This document shows positions 50,063-58,965 of a stretch of 64,000 nucleotides of DNA, piece after piece. The translations under genes and the position numbers were made by a program. The notes under the pieces were generated by a model. The model did no database searches. It was not told where the DNA came from and saw nothing but the letters and a program-made list of their open reading frames with translations. Position 1 is the stretch's first letter. Each line of letters begins with the position of its first letter. Source of the DNA: Sphaerotilus uruguayifluvii (GTDB taxonomy: Bacteria; Pseudomonadota; Gammaproteobacteria; Burkholderiales; Burkholderiaceae_C); NCBI RefSeq assembly GCF_013294065.1, contig NZ_JABSNM010000004.1:124001-188000 (forward strand). The letters are read 5' to 3'.

Positions 50063-50109
50063 CCCAGTGAAACTATTGGGTTTTTTGTTGGGAAAGAGGA
50101 GAAATGTCG

Positions 50110-50379
50110 ATGGCTACCGGCTTGGTCAAGTGGTTCAATGACGTCAAGGGCTTCGGTTTCATCCAGCCCGCCGAAGGGGGTGACGACGTCTTCGCCCATT
50201 TCTCCGCCATCCAGATGGAGGGATTCCGTACCCTGAAGCAGGGCGCTCAGGTCACCTACGACCTGATCGACGGACCCAAGGGCCGTCTGGCGCAGAACAT
50301 CCGCCAGATCGATCCGCCGCCCGGCCGCACGAAGGCGCCCCAGGCCGAGGCGGCCGTCGCCGAAGGCTCCGCCGCCTGA
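50110..50379 (+). CDS. CspA-family cold-shock protein with C-terminal tail
   Basis: This 89-residue protein carries a cold-shock domain that binds single-stranded RNA and DNA (MATGLVKWFNDVKGFGFIQP, DDVFAHFSAIQMEGF, RLAQNIRQID), with RNP1 KGFGFI and RNP2 VFAHF. About 20 residues beyond the usual length form an Ala/Glu-rich tail. ATG 50110 sits 8 bp after GAGGAG; ATG 50104, two codons earlier, is too close to it. A strong terminator follows. Confidence 0.95.
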   Translation: MATGLVKWFNDVKGFGFIQPAEGGDDVFAHFSAIQMEGFRTLKQGAQVTYDLIDGPKGRLAQNIRQIDPPPGRTKAPQAEAAVAEGSAA

Positions 50380-50403
50380 TCCGCAGGGCGGACACCCCAT
50401 GAA

Positions 50404-50425
50404 AAAGCCCGCATCAGCGGGCTTT
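50404..50425. terminator. terminator after the cold-shock gene
   Basis: AAAGCCCGC-ATCA-GCGGGCTTT, 9-bp stem, followed by CTTCCTTG on the plus strand and TTTTC on the minus strand; it can serve the convergent icd as well. Confidence 0.85.
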
Positions 50426-50477
50426 CTTCCTTGTCTCGTCGAGACCTGCGGCCGGACCCGGCAGGGCCCGTGGCGGC

Positions 50478-51731
<1,254 letters not shown>

Positions 51732-51854
51732 GGTGGGTCCGGTCTCGTGGCTTGTTTCAAACAGGGGAACGTGGCGGAAAGCGTGAGATTTTCGGGTCTC
51801 GGTGCGCCCGGTGATTCTAGGCATGCCGGACCGGCGCCGCATCCGCGGCAATGC

Positions 51855-52586
51855 TCAGCTGCACCAGGCGATCAGCGCCTCGGCCCAGGGCCCGTGCCCG
51901 AGCAGCGACCAGCCCGACAGCAGCATGACCGCCAGCCCCGACAGGCGCAGCGGCAGCGTCGCGCGCAGATCGCCCGGGCCGGCATCGGCGCGGCGCAGCG
52001 CGGCCGGCAGCAGCCGCAGCCACAGCACCGGACCGATCAGCAGCGCGGCACTGCTGCTCAGGCCGAAGGCGCCCATGACCGCCGCCCCCTCCAGCGGCGA
52101 GGACGCCACCGCCGCCAGCAGCAGCGCCGCATGCAGCAGGCCGCAGGGCAGCGCCGGCCACAGCAGCCCCAGGCCCGCGGCCTTCAGCTCGCCCGGCATC
52201 GCGATGCGATGCACCCCGGGCGGCAGCTCGGGTGCGCCCGTGCCGCGACCCTCGATCCAGGCCTCGACCGCCGCCGGCATGCGCCCGCGCAGCAGCAGCC
52301 ACAGACCGAAGAGCACCATGAAGAGCTGCAGCCCGTGCCACAGCGGCCGCAGCCAGCCGGCCACGTCGGCCAGCCAGCGCAGGCCACCGACCACGGAGGC
52401 TGCGGCGGCGCCTGCCAGCGCATAGGCCAGCAGCCGGCCGGCCAGCACGCCGGCCATGCCGCGGGCCGGCCGGGCCGGCGTGCAGCGCCGCGCCACGGCG
52501 GCGCATCCGGCCGCGCACATCGCCGCGCAGTGCGGCGTGCCGGCCAGACCCATCAGTGCCGCCGTCAGCAGCAGCGCACCCGTCAT
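51855..52586 (-). CDS. TauE/SafE-like membrane protein linked to hemN and fnr
   Basis: This 243-residue inner membrane protein of the COG2836 type has about six hydrophobic helices. It carries the family mark GTPHCAAMCA at the N-terminus (usually G-x-PHCxGMCG) and a second LLWPALPCGLLHAALLLAA repeat half. The Cys/His pair suggests handling of a metal or sulfur compound. Such genes often sit beside cbb3 oxidase and hemN genes, so a role in copper or oxidase maturation is plausible but not shown. It starts directly after the hemN stop, so the two are cotranscribed. Confidence 0.75.
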   Translation of the reverse strand: MTGALLLTAALMGLAGTPHCAAMCAAGCAAVARRCTPARPARGMAGVLAGRLLAYALAGAAAASVVGGLRWLADVAGWLRPLWHGLQLFMVLFGLWLLLRGRMPAAVEAWIEGRGTGAPELPPGVHRIAMPGELKAAGLGLLWPALPCGLLHAALLLAAVASSPLEGAAVMGAFGLSSSAALLIGPVLWLRLLPAALRRADAGPGDLRATLPLRLSGLAVMLLSGWSLLGHGPWAEALIAWCS

Positions 52587-54011
52587 TCAGATCACCTTGG
52601 AGAAACGCTCCCGGTTGCGGTCGACCCGCAGGTGGCGATCGAAGACCATCGCGACCGAGCGGACGAAGTACCAGCCCAGCGGCGTGACCTCCAGCCCGTC
52701 ATCGCTCAGCGTGACCAGCCCGTCGCGGGCCAAGTCCTCGAGCGACTCGATCTCGGCGGCGAAATACGAGCGCACGTCGATCAGGTGGGCCAGCGCGACC
52801 GACTCGTAGCTGAGCCGGCCATGGCACATGATCGACATGATCACCGCGCGCCGCACCAGGTCGTCGCGCGTCAGCGCCAGGCCGCGCACCACCGGGAGCT
52901 GGTTGGAACGCAGCGCATCGTAATACTCGTCGAGCGTCTTGGCGTTCTGGCTGTAGCAAGCCCCCACCCGGGAGATCGCCGACACGCCCAGGCCGATCAG
53001 GTCGCAGTCGGCCTGCGTGCTGTAGCCCTGGAAGTTGCGGTGCAGCCGCCCCTGGCGCTTGGCCTGCGCCAGCGGGTCGTCCGGCAGCGCGAAGTGGTCC
53101 ATGCCGATGTACTGGTAGCCGTGGCTGACGAAGCCGGCCAGCGCCTGCGACAGCATGCCCACCCGCTGGCCGCCGCTGGGCAGATCGATCGGCACGATGC
53201 GGCGCTGCGGCTTGAAGCGCGTCGGCAGGTGCGCGTAGCCGTACATCGCGATGCGGTCGGGCCGCAGCGAGGCGACCTGGCGCACGGTGCGCTCGAAGCT
53301 CTCGGGCGTCTGGCGCGGCAGGCCGTAGATCAGGTCGGCGTTGATCGACTCGAAGCCGAGCTCGCGGGCGTCGCGCATCAGCGCCTCGACCTGCTCGAAG
53401 GGCTGGATGCGGTGCACCGCCTGCTGCACGTCGGCGTCGAAGTCCTGCACCCCGAACGAGACGCGGTTCAGCCCGAGCGCGCGCAGGTGCTCCAAGCGCT
53501 GGCGGGTGACGGTGCGCGGGTCGATCTCGATCGAGAACTCGCCCTTGGGCAGCAGCTCGAAGCGCGCGCGGATCGCCGCCATCAGCCGCGACAGCTCCTC
53601 GTCGCTCAGGAAGGTCGGCGTGCCGCCGCCGAAGTGCAGCTGCGAGACCTGCACCCGCTCGCCCAGCGCGGCCGCGGCCAGCGTCATCTCGTGCTCGAGC
53701 GCATCCAGATAGGCCGCGGCCCGGCCGTGGTCGCGGGTGACGATCTTGTTGCAGGCGCAGTAGTAGCAGACCGACTCGCAGAACGGCACATGGACGTAGA
53801 GCGACAGCGGCGCGCCCGCCCCGCCGACTCCGCCCATGTCATGGCGCTGGGCCAGCGCCTGCAGGAAATGCTCGGCGGTGAAGGCCTCGACGAAGCGGTC
53901 GGCGGTCGGGTAGGAGGTGTAGCGCGGGCCGGGCGTGTCCATCCGGCGCAGCAGCTCGTCGGTGAGCGCGGGCTCGGCCGGCCGGCCGGCACTGAGGGTC
54001 GGTTGTTCCAT
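52587..54011 (-). CDS. hemN: oxygen-independent coproporphyrinogen III oxidase
   Basis: This 474-residue radical-SAM enzyme makes protoporphyrinogen IX without oxygen, keeping haem available for cbb3 oxidase. The 4Fe-4S ligands are in PFCESVCYYCACNK (C-x3-C-x2-C-x-C), SAM binding in LHFGGGTPTFLSDEELS, and GPRYTSYPTADRF is the typical start. It is divergent from the fnr gene, and the shared 167 bp holds an FNR box 36 bp before its start codon. Confidence 0.96.
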   Translation of the reverse strand: MEQPTLSAGRPAEPALTDELLRRMDTPGPRYTSYPTADRFVEAFTAEHFLQALAQRHDMGGVGGAGAPLSLYVHVPFCESVCYYCACNKIVTRDHGRAAAYLDALEHEMTLAAAALGERVQVSQLHFGGGTPTFLSDEELSRLMAAIRARFELLPKGEFSIEIDPRTVTRQRLEHLRALGLNRVSFGVQDFDADVQQAVHRIQPFEQVEALMRDARELGFESINADLIYGLPRQTPESFERTVRQVASLRPDRIAMYGYAHLPTRFKPQRRIVPIDLPSGGQRVGMLSQALAGFVSHGYQYIGMDHFALPDDPLAQAKRQGRLHRNFQGYSTQADCDLIGLGVSAISRVGACYSQNAKTLDEYYDALRSNQLPVVRGLALTRDDLVRRAVIMSIMCHGRLSYESVALAHLIDVRSYFAAEIESLEDLARDGLVTLSDDGLEVTPLGWYFVRSVAMVFDRHLRVDRNRERFSKVI

Positions 54012-54046
54012 GGACGCACACTGTGCCGGCTGGCGCCCGGTCGACC

Positions 54047-54088
54047 TTGACGCAGCTCAAGTGCAGCGCGCGGTGCATCCTCAAGAAT
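54047..54088 (+). promoter_or_regulatory. FNR box and -10 element of the fnr promoter
   Basis: TTGACGCAGCTCAA (54047-54060) fits TTGAY-N4-RTCAA with one mismatch. AAGAAT (54083-54088) begins 29.5 bp from the box centre, which puts the centre at about -41.5 from a start near 54095, the class II activator position. The same AAGAAT and spacing occur before ccoN and ccoI. It suggests autoregulation and could also act on hemN. Confidence 0.65.
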
Positions 54089-54178
54089 CGCCGGTGATTG
54101 ATCCGATCGGAAGTCTTCGGCCGCAAAATGCAGTCTCGGCCGCATCCGGTCGACCCTTCAACGATGTTCCCGCCCGCC

Positions 54179-54916
54179 ATGCACGACACCACGACGCCTT
54201 CCCGCCTTGACGCGCTCAAGGTCGCCTGCTCCGCCTGCAACCTGCGCGAGCTGTGCCTGCCGGTCGGCCTGTCGGACGACGAGCTCTCCTCGATCGACAG
54301 CATCATCGGCACCCGCCGCACGGTGCGTCGCGGCGAGAGCCTGTTCCACGCCGGCGAGGCCTTCTCGGCGCTCTACGCGGTCCGCACCGGCTTCTTCAAG
54401 ACGGTCGTGTCGGCCGCCGACGGCCGCGAGCAGGTCACCGGCTTCCAGATGGCCGGCGAGCTGATCGGCCTGGACGGCATCAGCACCGACCACCACTCCT
54501 GCGACGCCATCGCGCTGGAGGACTCGCAGGTCTGCATGATCCCCTACAGCCAGCTCGAGACGCTGTCGCGCGAGGTCATGCTGCTGCAGCACCAGTTCCA
54601 CAAGATCATGAGCCGCGAGATCGTGCGCGACCATGGCGTGATGCTGCTGCTGGGCTCGATGCGCGCCGAGGAACGCCTGGCCGCCTTCCTGCTCAACCTG
54701 ACGCAGCGCCTGCAGGCGCGCGGCTTCTCCGCCTCGGCGCTGGTGCTGCGCATGACCCGCGAGGAGATCGGCAGCTACCTCGGCCTGAAGCTCGAGACGG
54801 TCAGCCGCACCTTCTCGAAGTTCCAGGAGGAAGGCATTCTCGAGGTCAAGCAGCGCGACATCCGCATCCTCGACCAGAACGCGCTGCAGCGCGTCGTCAA
54901 CGCCGCGAACTGCTGA
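54179..54916 (+). CDS. fnr: FNR-type oxygen-responsive transcriptional regulator
   Basis: This 245-residue Crp/Fnr protein has the 4Fe-4S ligands of true FNR: Cys17, Cys20 and Cys26 (VACSACNLRELC) and Cys119 (SQVCMIPY), with the same spacing as E. coli Cys20/23/29/122. The cyclic-nucleotide-fold core is followed by the dimer helix and a helix-turn-helix (MTREEIGSYLGLKLETVSRTFSKF) that keeps the E-x2-S-R residues reading TTGAT. Without oxygen it should dimerise and activate cco and hem genes. ATG 54179 is chosen; ATG 54164 is possible. A perfect 13-bp hairpin follows. Confidence 0.95.
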   Translation: MHDTTTPSRLDALKVACSACNLRELCLPVGLSDDELSSIDSIIGTRRTVRRGESLFHAGEAFSALYAVRTGFFKTVVSAADGREQVTGFQMAGELIGLDGISTDHHSCDAIALEDSQVCMIPYSQLETLSREVMLLQHQFHKIMSREIVRDHGVMLLLGSMRAEERLAAFLLNLTQRLQARGFSASALVLRMTREEIGSYLGLKLETVSRTFSKFQEEGILEVKQRDIRILDQNALQRVVNAANC

Positions 54917-54968
54917 GCAGCTGCGGCCGAGGGCCGGGCGGACCGACGCTTCGCCCTCCTCTTCATGC

Positions 54969-54996
54969 ACATCGGGACGCCTTGGCGTCCCGATGT
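54969..54996. terminator. 13-bp hairpin between fnr and the cbb3 cluster
   Basis: ACATCGGGACGCC-TT-GGCGTCCCGATGT is a perfect 13-bp inverted repeat with a 2-nt gap between convergent genes. There is no strong T tract, but its strength and position suggest a two-way terminator. Confidence 0.7.
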
Positions 54997-55032
54997 CGTT
55001 GGGGTGCCCGCTTTGCGCCGGCCGCGCGGCGC

Positions 55033-55368
55033 TCAGGGGTGGTTGCGGTAGGGCCGGTTCAGCGTGTCGGGCTCGACCAGCACCAGCTCGGTGAGCGCGC
55101 TCGCCAGCGCGATGACGCCCCAGAACACCAGGAAGGCCACCGAATAGACGGTCTGCGCGCTGGCCTCGACGGCCGCGCCGCCGAGCCAGTGCAGGTCGGC
55201 CGGGTCGACCAGCGAGAACACCAGCATCTCGATGACGCCGGCCATCAGGAAGGACGGCCACAGCACCGCCGAGATGCGCAGCGGCAGCTCGGAGATCGGC
55301 GGCTGCACCGCCACCTCGCCGTCCCGGACAGGCGACCCGTCGGGGTCGAGCGGGTCGGCGGCGGTCAC
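55033..55368 (-). CDS. unnamed two-helix membrane protein at the end of the cbb3 operon
   Basis: I do not recognise this 111-residue protein. The first 25 residues are acidic and Pro-rich. Two transmembrane helices follow (SAVLWPSFLMAGVIEMLVFSLV and VYSVAFLVFWGVIALASALTELVLV), joined by DPADLHWLGGAAVEASAQ, with a short basic tail. Its GTG start at 55368 overlaps the ccoH stop (GTGA), and GGAG lies 7 bp upstream, so it is translated with the cbb3 genes. A role in oxidase assembly or stability is inferred from position only. Confidence 0.75.
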   Translation of the reverse strand: MTAADPLDPDGSPVRDGEVAVQPPISELPLRISAVLWPSFLMAGVIEMLVFSLVDPADLHWLGGAAVEASAQTVYSVAFLVFWGVIALASALTELVLVEPDTLNRPYRNHP

Positions 55369-55625
55369 TTGGCGTCTCCGGTCGTCGCGCCCCCGGTCGC
55401 GGCGTGGTTGCGCGCCTGCATCGCCGGCGACATCGAGGCGTCGTCGGCGCCGACGCGCGAGGAGGTCTCGATGACCGGATCGGGATGGCTGATCGCCAGG
55501 CCCAGCGTCAGGAAGCTGGCGACAACGACCACCAGCGGTCCGCCGACGACCAGCCACATCATCTTGTATTTCCACCAGGGCTTGCCGGAAGCGGCCGCCG
55601 GGTTCGTCGAGGTCGAGGGATTCAT
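55365..55625 (-). CDS. ccoH: short FixH/CcoH-like assembly protein
   Basis: This 86-residue protein has one transmembrane helix after a basic segment (KPWWKYKMMWLVVGGPLVVVVASFLTLGLAI) and then SHPDPVIETSSRVG, matching the start of FixH/CcoH, which binds cbb3 oxidase during assembly. The larger periplasmic domain of full FixH (over 150 residues) is absent; such short forms are typical of Burkholderiales cco clusters. It lies 23 bp after ccoG. Confidence 0.75.
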   Translation of the reverse strand: MNPSTSTNPAAASGKPWWKYKMMWLVVGGPLVVVVASFLTLGLAISHPDPVIETSSRVGADDASMSPAMQARNHAATGGATTGDAK

Positions 55626-55648
55626 GCAGAGCCTCCTTGGCTGTCTCG

Positions 55649-57139
55649 TCAGCGAGGAACGATGAAGGTGGACTTCTCGCGCACCACGACCGGAACGTCT
55701 CCGGAGCTGTCGGCACGCTCGATGTCGAAGTGTATGGCGTGCGATCCCGCCCCCGCCTCGGTGGCAACCTCAGGTTCGGCCTGCACCGCGATCGTCACCC
55801 AGCGCGCCTCGGCCGGACCGACGTCGAAGGCCGTCTCGGGCTCGACCCGCAGCTTCGGCAGGCCGGTGACCTGGATGCGGAAGTGGTGCTGCTTCTCGTC
55901 GGAGTTCATCACCTGCAGCCGGTAGACGTTCTCGATGCGGCCGTCGTCGACGATGCGCGCCAGCGAGGCCCGGTCGCGGATCACGTCGACGCGGAAAGGC
56001 GTGCGCAGCCAGATGCTCGCGCCGACCGCCGCGACGATGAGAATCAGGATCGCGGTGTAGATCAGCACCCGCGGCCGCAGCACGCGCTGCCACATCTGGC
56101 CACGGCTGAAGTGCTCCTTCAGGCCGTTCTGCGTCGCGTAGCGGATCAGGCCGCGCGGGTAGTTCATCTTGTCCATGATGCCGTCGCAGGCATCGATGCA
56201 GGCGGCGCAGCCGATGCACTCGTACTGCAGGCCGTTGCGGATGTCGATGCCCGTCGGGCAGACCTGCACGCACACGCCGCAGTCGACGCAGTCGCCCAGG
56301 CCCTTGCTCTTCGGGTCGACCTTCTTGCCGCGCGAGCCGCGCGGGTCGCCGCGCTCGGCGTCGTAGCTGATGATCAGCGTGTCCTTGTCGAACATCGCGC
56401 TCTGGAAGCGCGCGTACGGGCACATGTACTTGCAGACCTGCTCGCGCATGAAGCCGGCGTTGCCCCAGGTCGCGAAGGCGTAGAACAGCACCCAGAACCA
56501 TTCCCACGGTCCGAAGCCGAATGACAGCGCCTCGGCGGCCAGCGTGTGGATGGGGGTGAAGTAGCCGACGAAGGTGAAGCCGGTCCACAGCGCGAACAGC
56601 ACCCACGCCAGGTGCTTGGCGCCCTTGCGGCGGATCTTCTCGGCCGTCCACGGGCCGGCGTCGAGCTTCATCCGCTGGGCGCGGTCGCCCTCGAAGCGGT
56701 GCTCGAACCACAGGAAGATCTCGGTGTAGACCGTCTGCGGGCAGGCGTAGCCGCACCACAGCCGCCCGCCCACCGCCGTGAACAGGAACAGCCCGTAGGC
56801 CGAGATGATCAGCAGTCCGGTCAGGTAGATCAGGTCCTGCGGATACAGCACCAGACCGAACAGGTAGAAGCGCCGGCTGATCAGGTCGAACAGCACCGCC
56901 TGGCGGTCGTTCCACATCAGCCAGGGCAGGCCGTAGAAGACGATCTGGGTGAGCCACACCAGGGCCCAGCGCCACTTCGCGAAATAGCCGCTGACGGCGC
57001 GCGGATAGATCTTCTTCGACTTCTGGTAGAGCGAGACGGTCTTCACGCCGGCCGCCGGATCGGCGGCCGGCGCGAGACCGGCAGAAGAGGCCACGGAGGG
57101 CGAGGAAGTGGGCTTGGCGCCCGAAGTGCTTGTGTCCAT
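55649..57139 (-). CDS. ccoG: cbb3 oxidase accessory protein, copper/iron-sulfur membrane reductase
   Basis: This 496-residue protein (also called RdxA/FixG) has about five membrane helices, two 4Fe-4S motifs (CVDCGVCVQVCPTGIDIRNG and CIGCAACIDACDGIMD, about residues 275-320) and a C-terminal immunoglobulin-like domain (NVYRLQVMNSDEKQHHF). CcoG reduces Cu(II) so copper can be loaded into CcoN. The metal-proximal helix WCGYACPQTVYTE is present. It follows ccoP by 32 bp and precedes ccoH. Confidence 0.95.
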   Translation of the reverse strand: MDTSTSGAKPTSSPSVASSAGLAPAADPAAGVKTVSLYQKSKKIYPRAVSGYFAKWRWALVWLTQIVFYGLPWLMWNDRQAVLFDLISRRFYLFGLVLYPQDLIYLTGLLIISAYGLFLFTAVGGRLWCGYACPQTVYTEIFLWFEHRFEGDRAQRMKLDAGPWTAEKIRRKGAKHLAWVLFALWTGFTFVGYFTPIHTLAAEALSFGFGPWEWFWVLFYAFATWGNAGFMREQVCKYMCPYARFQSAMFDKDTLIISYDAERGDPRGSRGKKVDPKSKGLGDCVDCGVCVQVCPTGIDIRNGLQYECIGCAACIDACDGIMDKMNYPRGLIRYATQNGLKEHFSRGQMWQRVLRPRVLIYTAILILIVAAVGASIWLRTPFRVDVIRDRASLARIVDDGRIENVYRLQVMNSDEKQHHFRIQVTGLPKLRVEPETAFDVGPAEARWVTIAVQAEPEVATEAGAGSHAIHFDIERADSSGDVPVVVREKSTFIVPR

Positions 57140-57171
57140 GGCCTCGGTTTTACCCCAGGTACACCCAGGGG

Positions 57172-58116
57172 TTATTGCGCTTTCGCATCCCCTGCGGGAG
57201 CCAGGGCGGTCTGCTTGTCACCCTTGTGCGACAGGCTCCAGACGTAGCTCGCCAGCACGCGGATCTGGTCCGGCGACAGGCGGCTGGCGTGCTGCGGCAT
57301 GACGTTGGTCTTGCCGTTGTTGACCATCGCCATCACCGCCGCCTCGCCCCAGCCGTGCAGCCAGACCTTGTCGGTCAGGTTCGGCGCGCCGATGGCCTGG
57401 TTGCCCTTGCCGTCCGCACCGTGGCAGGCCGCGCAGGCGCCGAACTTGCTCTTGCCCAGCTGTGCGCGGATCGAGTCGTTCGGGCTGCCCGACAGGCTCA
57501 GCACGTAGTTGGCGACGTTCTTGACGTCATCGGCGGAGCCGACGGCCGCGGCCATCGGGGGCATCATGCCCTGGCGACCTTCGGCGATCGTCTTGGCGAT
57601 GTACTCCGGACCCGAGCCACCCAGCCAGTCGTTGTCGGTCAGGTTCGGGAAGCCCTTGCTGCCGCGGGCGTCCGAGCCGTGACAGCCGGCGCAGGTGTTG
57701 ACGAACAGGCGCTCGCCGATGCCCATGGCCTGCGGATCGGCCATCAGCTGCTCGGGCGTCATCGCCTTGAAGCGCTCGTACACCGGGGCCATCGTCTGCA
57801 GCGCCTTGGCGTTCTCGGCCTCGAGCTGGCCCTTGGAGGACCAGCCCAGCGTGCCCTTGCTGCCGCCCAGACCCGGGTACAGCGTCAGGTAGGTTGCCGC
57901 GAACACCACCGTGATGACGAACAGGCCCATCCACCAGCGCGGCAGCGGGTTGTTCATCTCGCGCAGGTCCTCGTCCCAGACGTGACCGGTGGAGTTGTCA
58001 TCGGCCATGACCGTGCGCTTGCTGGCGACGATCAGGACGAAGACGCAGAAGGCGAGACCGCCCACGACGATCGCGATGACGTACCACGACCAGAAGCTGG
58101 AAATGAAGTCACTCAC
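57172..58116 (-). CDS. ccoP: cbb3-type cytochrome c oxidase subunit III (di-haem)
   Basis: This 314-residue subunit has an N-terminal membrane helix (FWSWYVIAIVVGGLAFCVFVLIVA), a second near residue 60 (WMGLFVITVVFAATYLTLY), and two c-haem sites (CAGCH and CAACH) with distal Met candidates. It passes electrons from soluble cytochrome c to CcoO. It starts with GTG 58116, 6 bp after GGAGG, and overlaps ccoQ by 8 bp. Confidence 0.97.
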   Translation of the reverse strand: MSDFISSFWSWYVIAIVVGGLAFCVFVLIVASKRTVMADDNSTGHVWDEDLREMNNPLPRWWMGLFVITVVFAATYLTLYPGLGGSKGTLGWSSKGQLEAENAKALQTMAPVYERFKAMTPEQLMADPQAMGIGERLFVNTCAGCHGSDARGSKGFPNLTDNDWLGGSGPEYIAKTIAEGRQGMMPPMAAAVGSADDVKNVANYVLSLSGSPNDSIRAQLGKSKFGACAACHGADGKGNQAIGAPNLTDKVWLHGWGEAAVMAMVNNGKTNVMPQHASRLSPDQIRVLASYVWSLSHKGDKQTALAPAGDAKAQ

Positions 58117-58291
58117 GGGTGCCTCCGATGTTTGTCTTGGATCCGGTCGACTCGTCGTCGCCGAACGGGAGCGCGGCAGCCTCGTCGAAGGAGGCCCGGT
58201 TGCGGCTGGAGAAGGCCCAGGCGACGATGCCCAGGAACATGAGCAGGAAGACGACGGTCGTCGCGCTTCTCAGCTCGTTGACGATGTCCAT
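58109..58291 (-). CDS. ccoQ: cbb3-type cytochrome c oxidase subunit CcoQ
   Basis: This 60-residue protein has one membrane helix (TTVVFLLMFLGIVAWAFSS) followed by the FixQ motif NRASFDEAAALPF. It stabilises the oxidase, especially when oxygen is present. It lies between ccoO and ccoP, 13 bp from the former and overlapping the latter. Confidence 0.95.
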   Translation of the reverse strand: MDIVNELRSATTVVFLLMFLGIVAWAFSSRNRASFDEAAALPFGDDESTGSKTNIGGTRE

Positions 58292-58304
58292 GTCGTTCTC
58301 CTCG

Positions 58305-58946
58305 TCACTGGGCCTTCGGGGCCTGTGCCTTGCCCGCGGTGCCCAGCACCTGCAGGAAGGCGATCACCGCCTCGAGCTCGGTCTTGTCCTTGACCTCGTC
58401 GGCCGCCTTGGCGATCTCGTCGTCGGTGTACGGGACGCCGACCTTGCGCAGCGCGGCCATGTTGGCGCCGATGCCGGTGTTGGCCGGAGCCTTGTCCAGC
58501 CACGGGTAGGCCGGCATGTTCGACTCGGGAACCACGTCACGCGGGTTCATCAGGTGGACGCGGTGCCACTGGTCGCTGTACTTGCCGCCGACGCGGTGCA
58601 GGTCCGGGCCGGTGCGCTTCGAGCCCCACTGGAAGGGGTGGTCGTAGACGAACTCGCCAGCCTTCGAGATGTCGCCGTAGCGCAGCACCTCGGCGCGGAA
58701 CGGACGGATCATCTGCGAGTGGCAGTTGTAGCAGCCCTCGCGGATGTAGACGTCGCGGCCGGCGAGCTGCAGCGCGGTGTAGGGCTTGAGGCCCTCGACC
58801 GGCTGGGTCGTCGAGTGCTGGAAGAACAGCGGGACGATCTCGGTCAGACCACCGAACAGGATGACGATCAGCGTCAGCGTGATCATCAGGAAGTTGCTGG
58901 TCTCGATCTTCTCGTGACCGGAGACAGGGCGGTTAGCGTGTGCCAT
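58305..58946 (-). CDS. ccoO: cbb3-type cytochrome c oxidase subunit II (mono-haem)
   Basis: This 213-residue subunit has an N-terminal anchor ([24 protein letters not shown]), the c-haem site [15 protein letters not shown] near residue 73 and the second conserved block [11 protein letters not shown]. It moves electrons from CcoP to CcoN. It lies 19 bp after ccoN. Confidence 0.97.
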   Translation of the reverse strand: MAHANRPVSGHEKIETSNFLMITLTLIVILFGGLTEIVPLFFQHSTTQPVEGLKPYTALQLAGRDVYIREGCYNCHSQMIRPFRAEVLRYGDISKAGEFVYDHPFQWGSKRTGPDLHRVGGKYSDQWHRVHLMNPRDVVPESNMPAYPWLDKAPANTGIGANMAALRKVGVPYTDDEIAKAADEVKDKTELEAVIAFLQVLGTAGKAQAPKAQ

Positions 58947-58965
58947 GTTCGTGTTCTCCTGCGGC

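Noticed and set aside
50063-50086. Terminator-like hairpin plus six T before the cold-shock gene
   Set aside because: The stem relies on G-U pairs, and the predicted transcription start falls inside it, so it would not form in the mRNA.
54098-54111. Second FNR-like site TTGATCCGATCGGA near fnr
   Set aside because: Only the left half-site matches, and it lies downstream of the predicted start of transcription.
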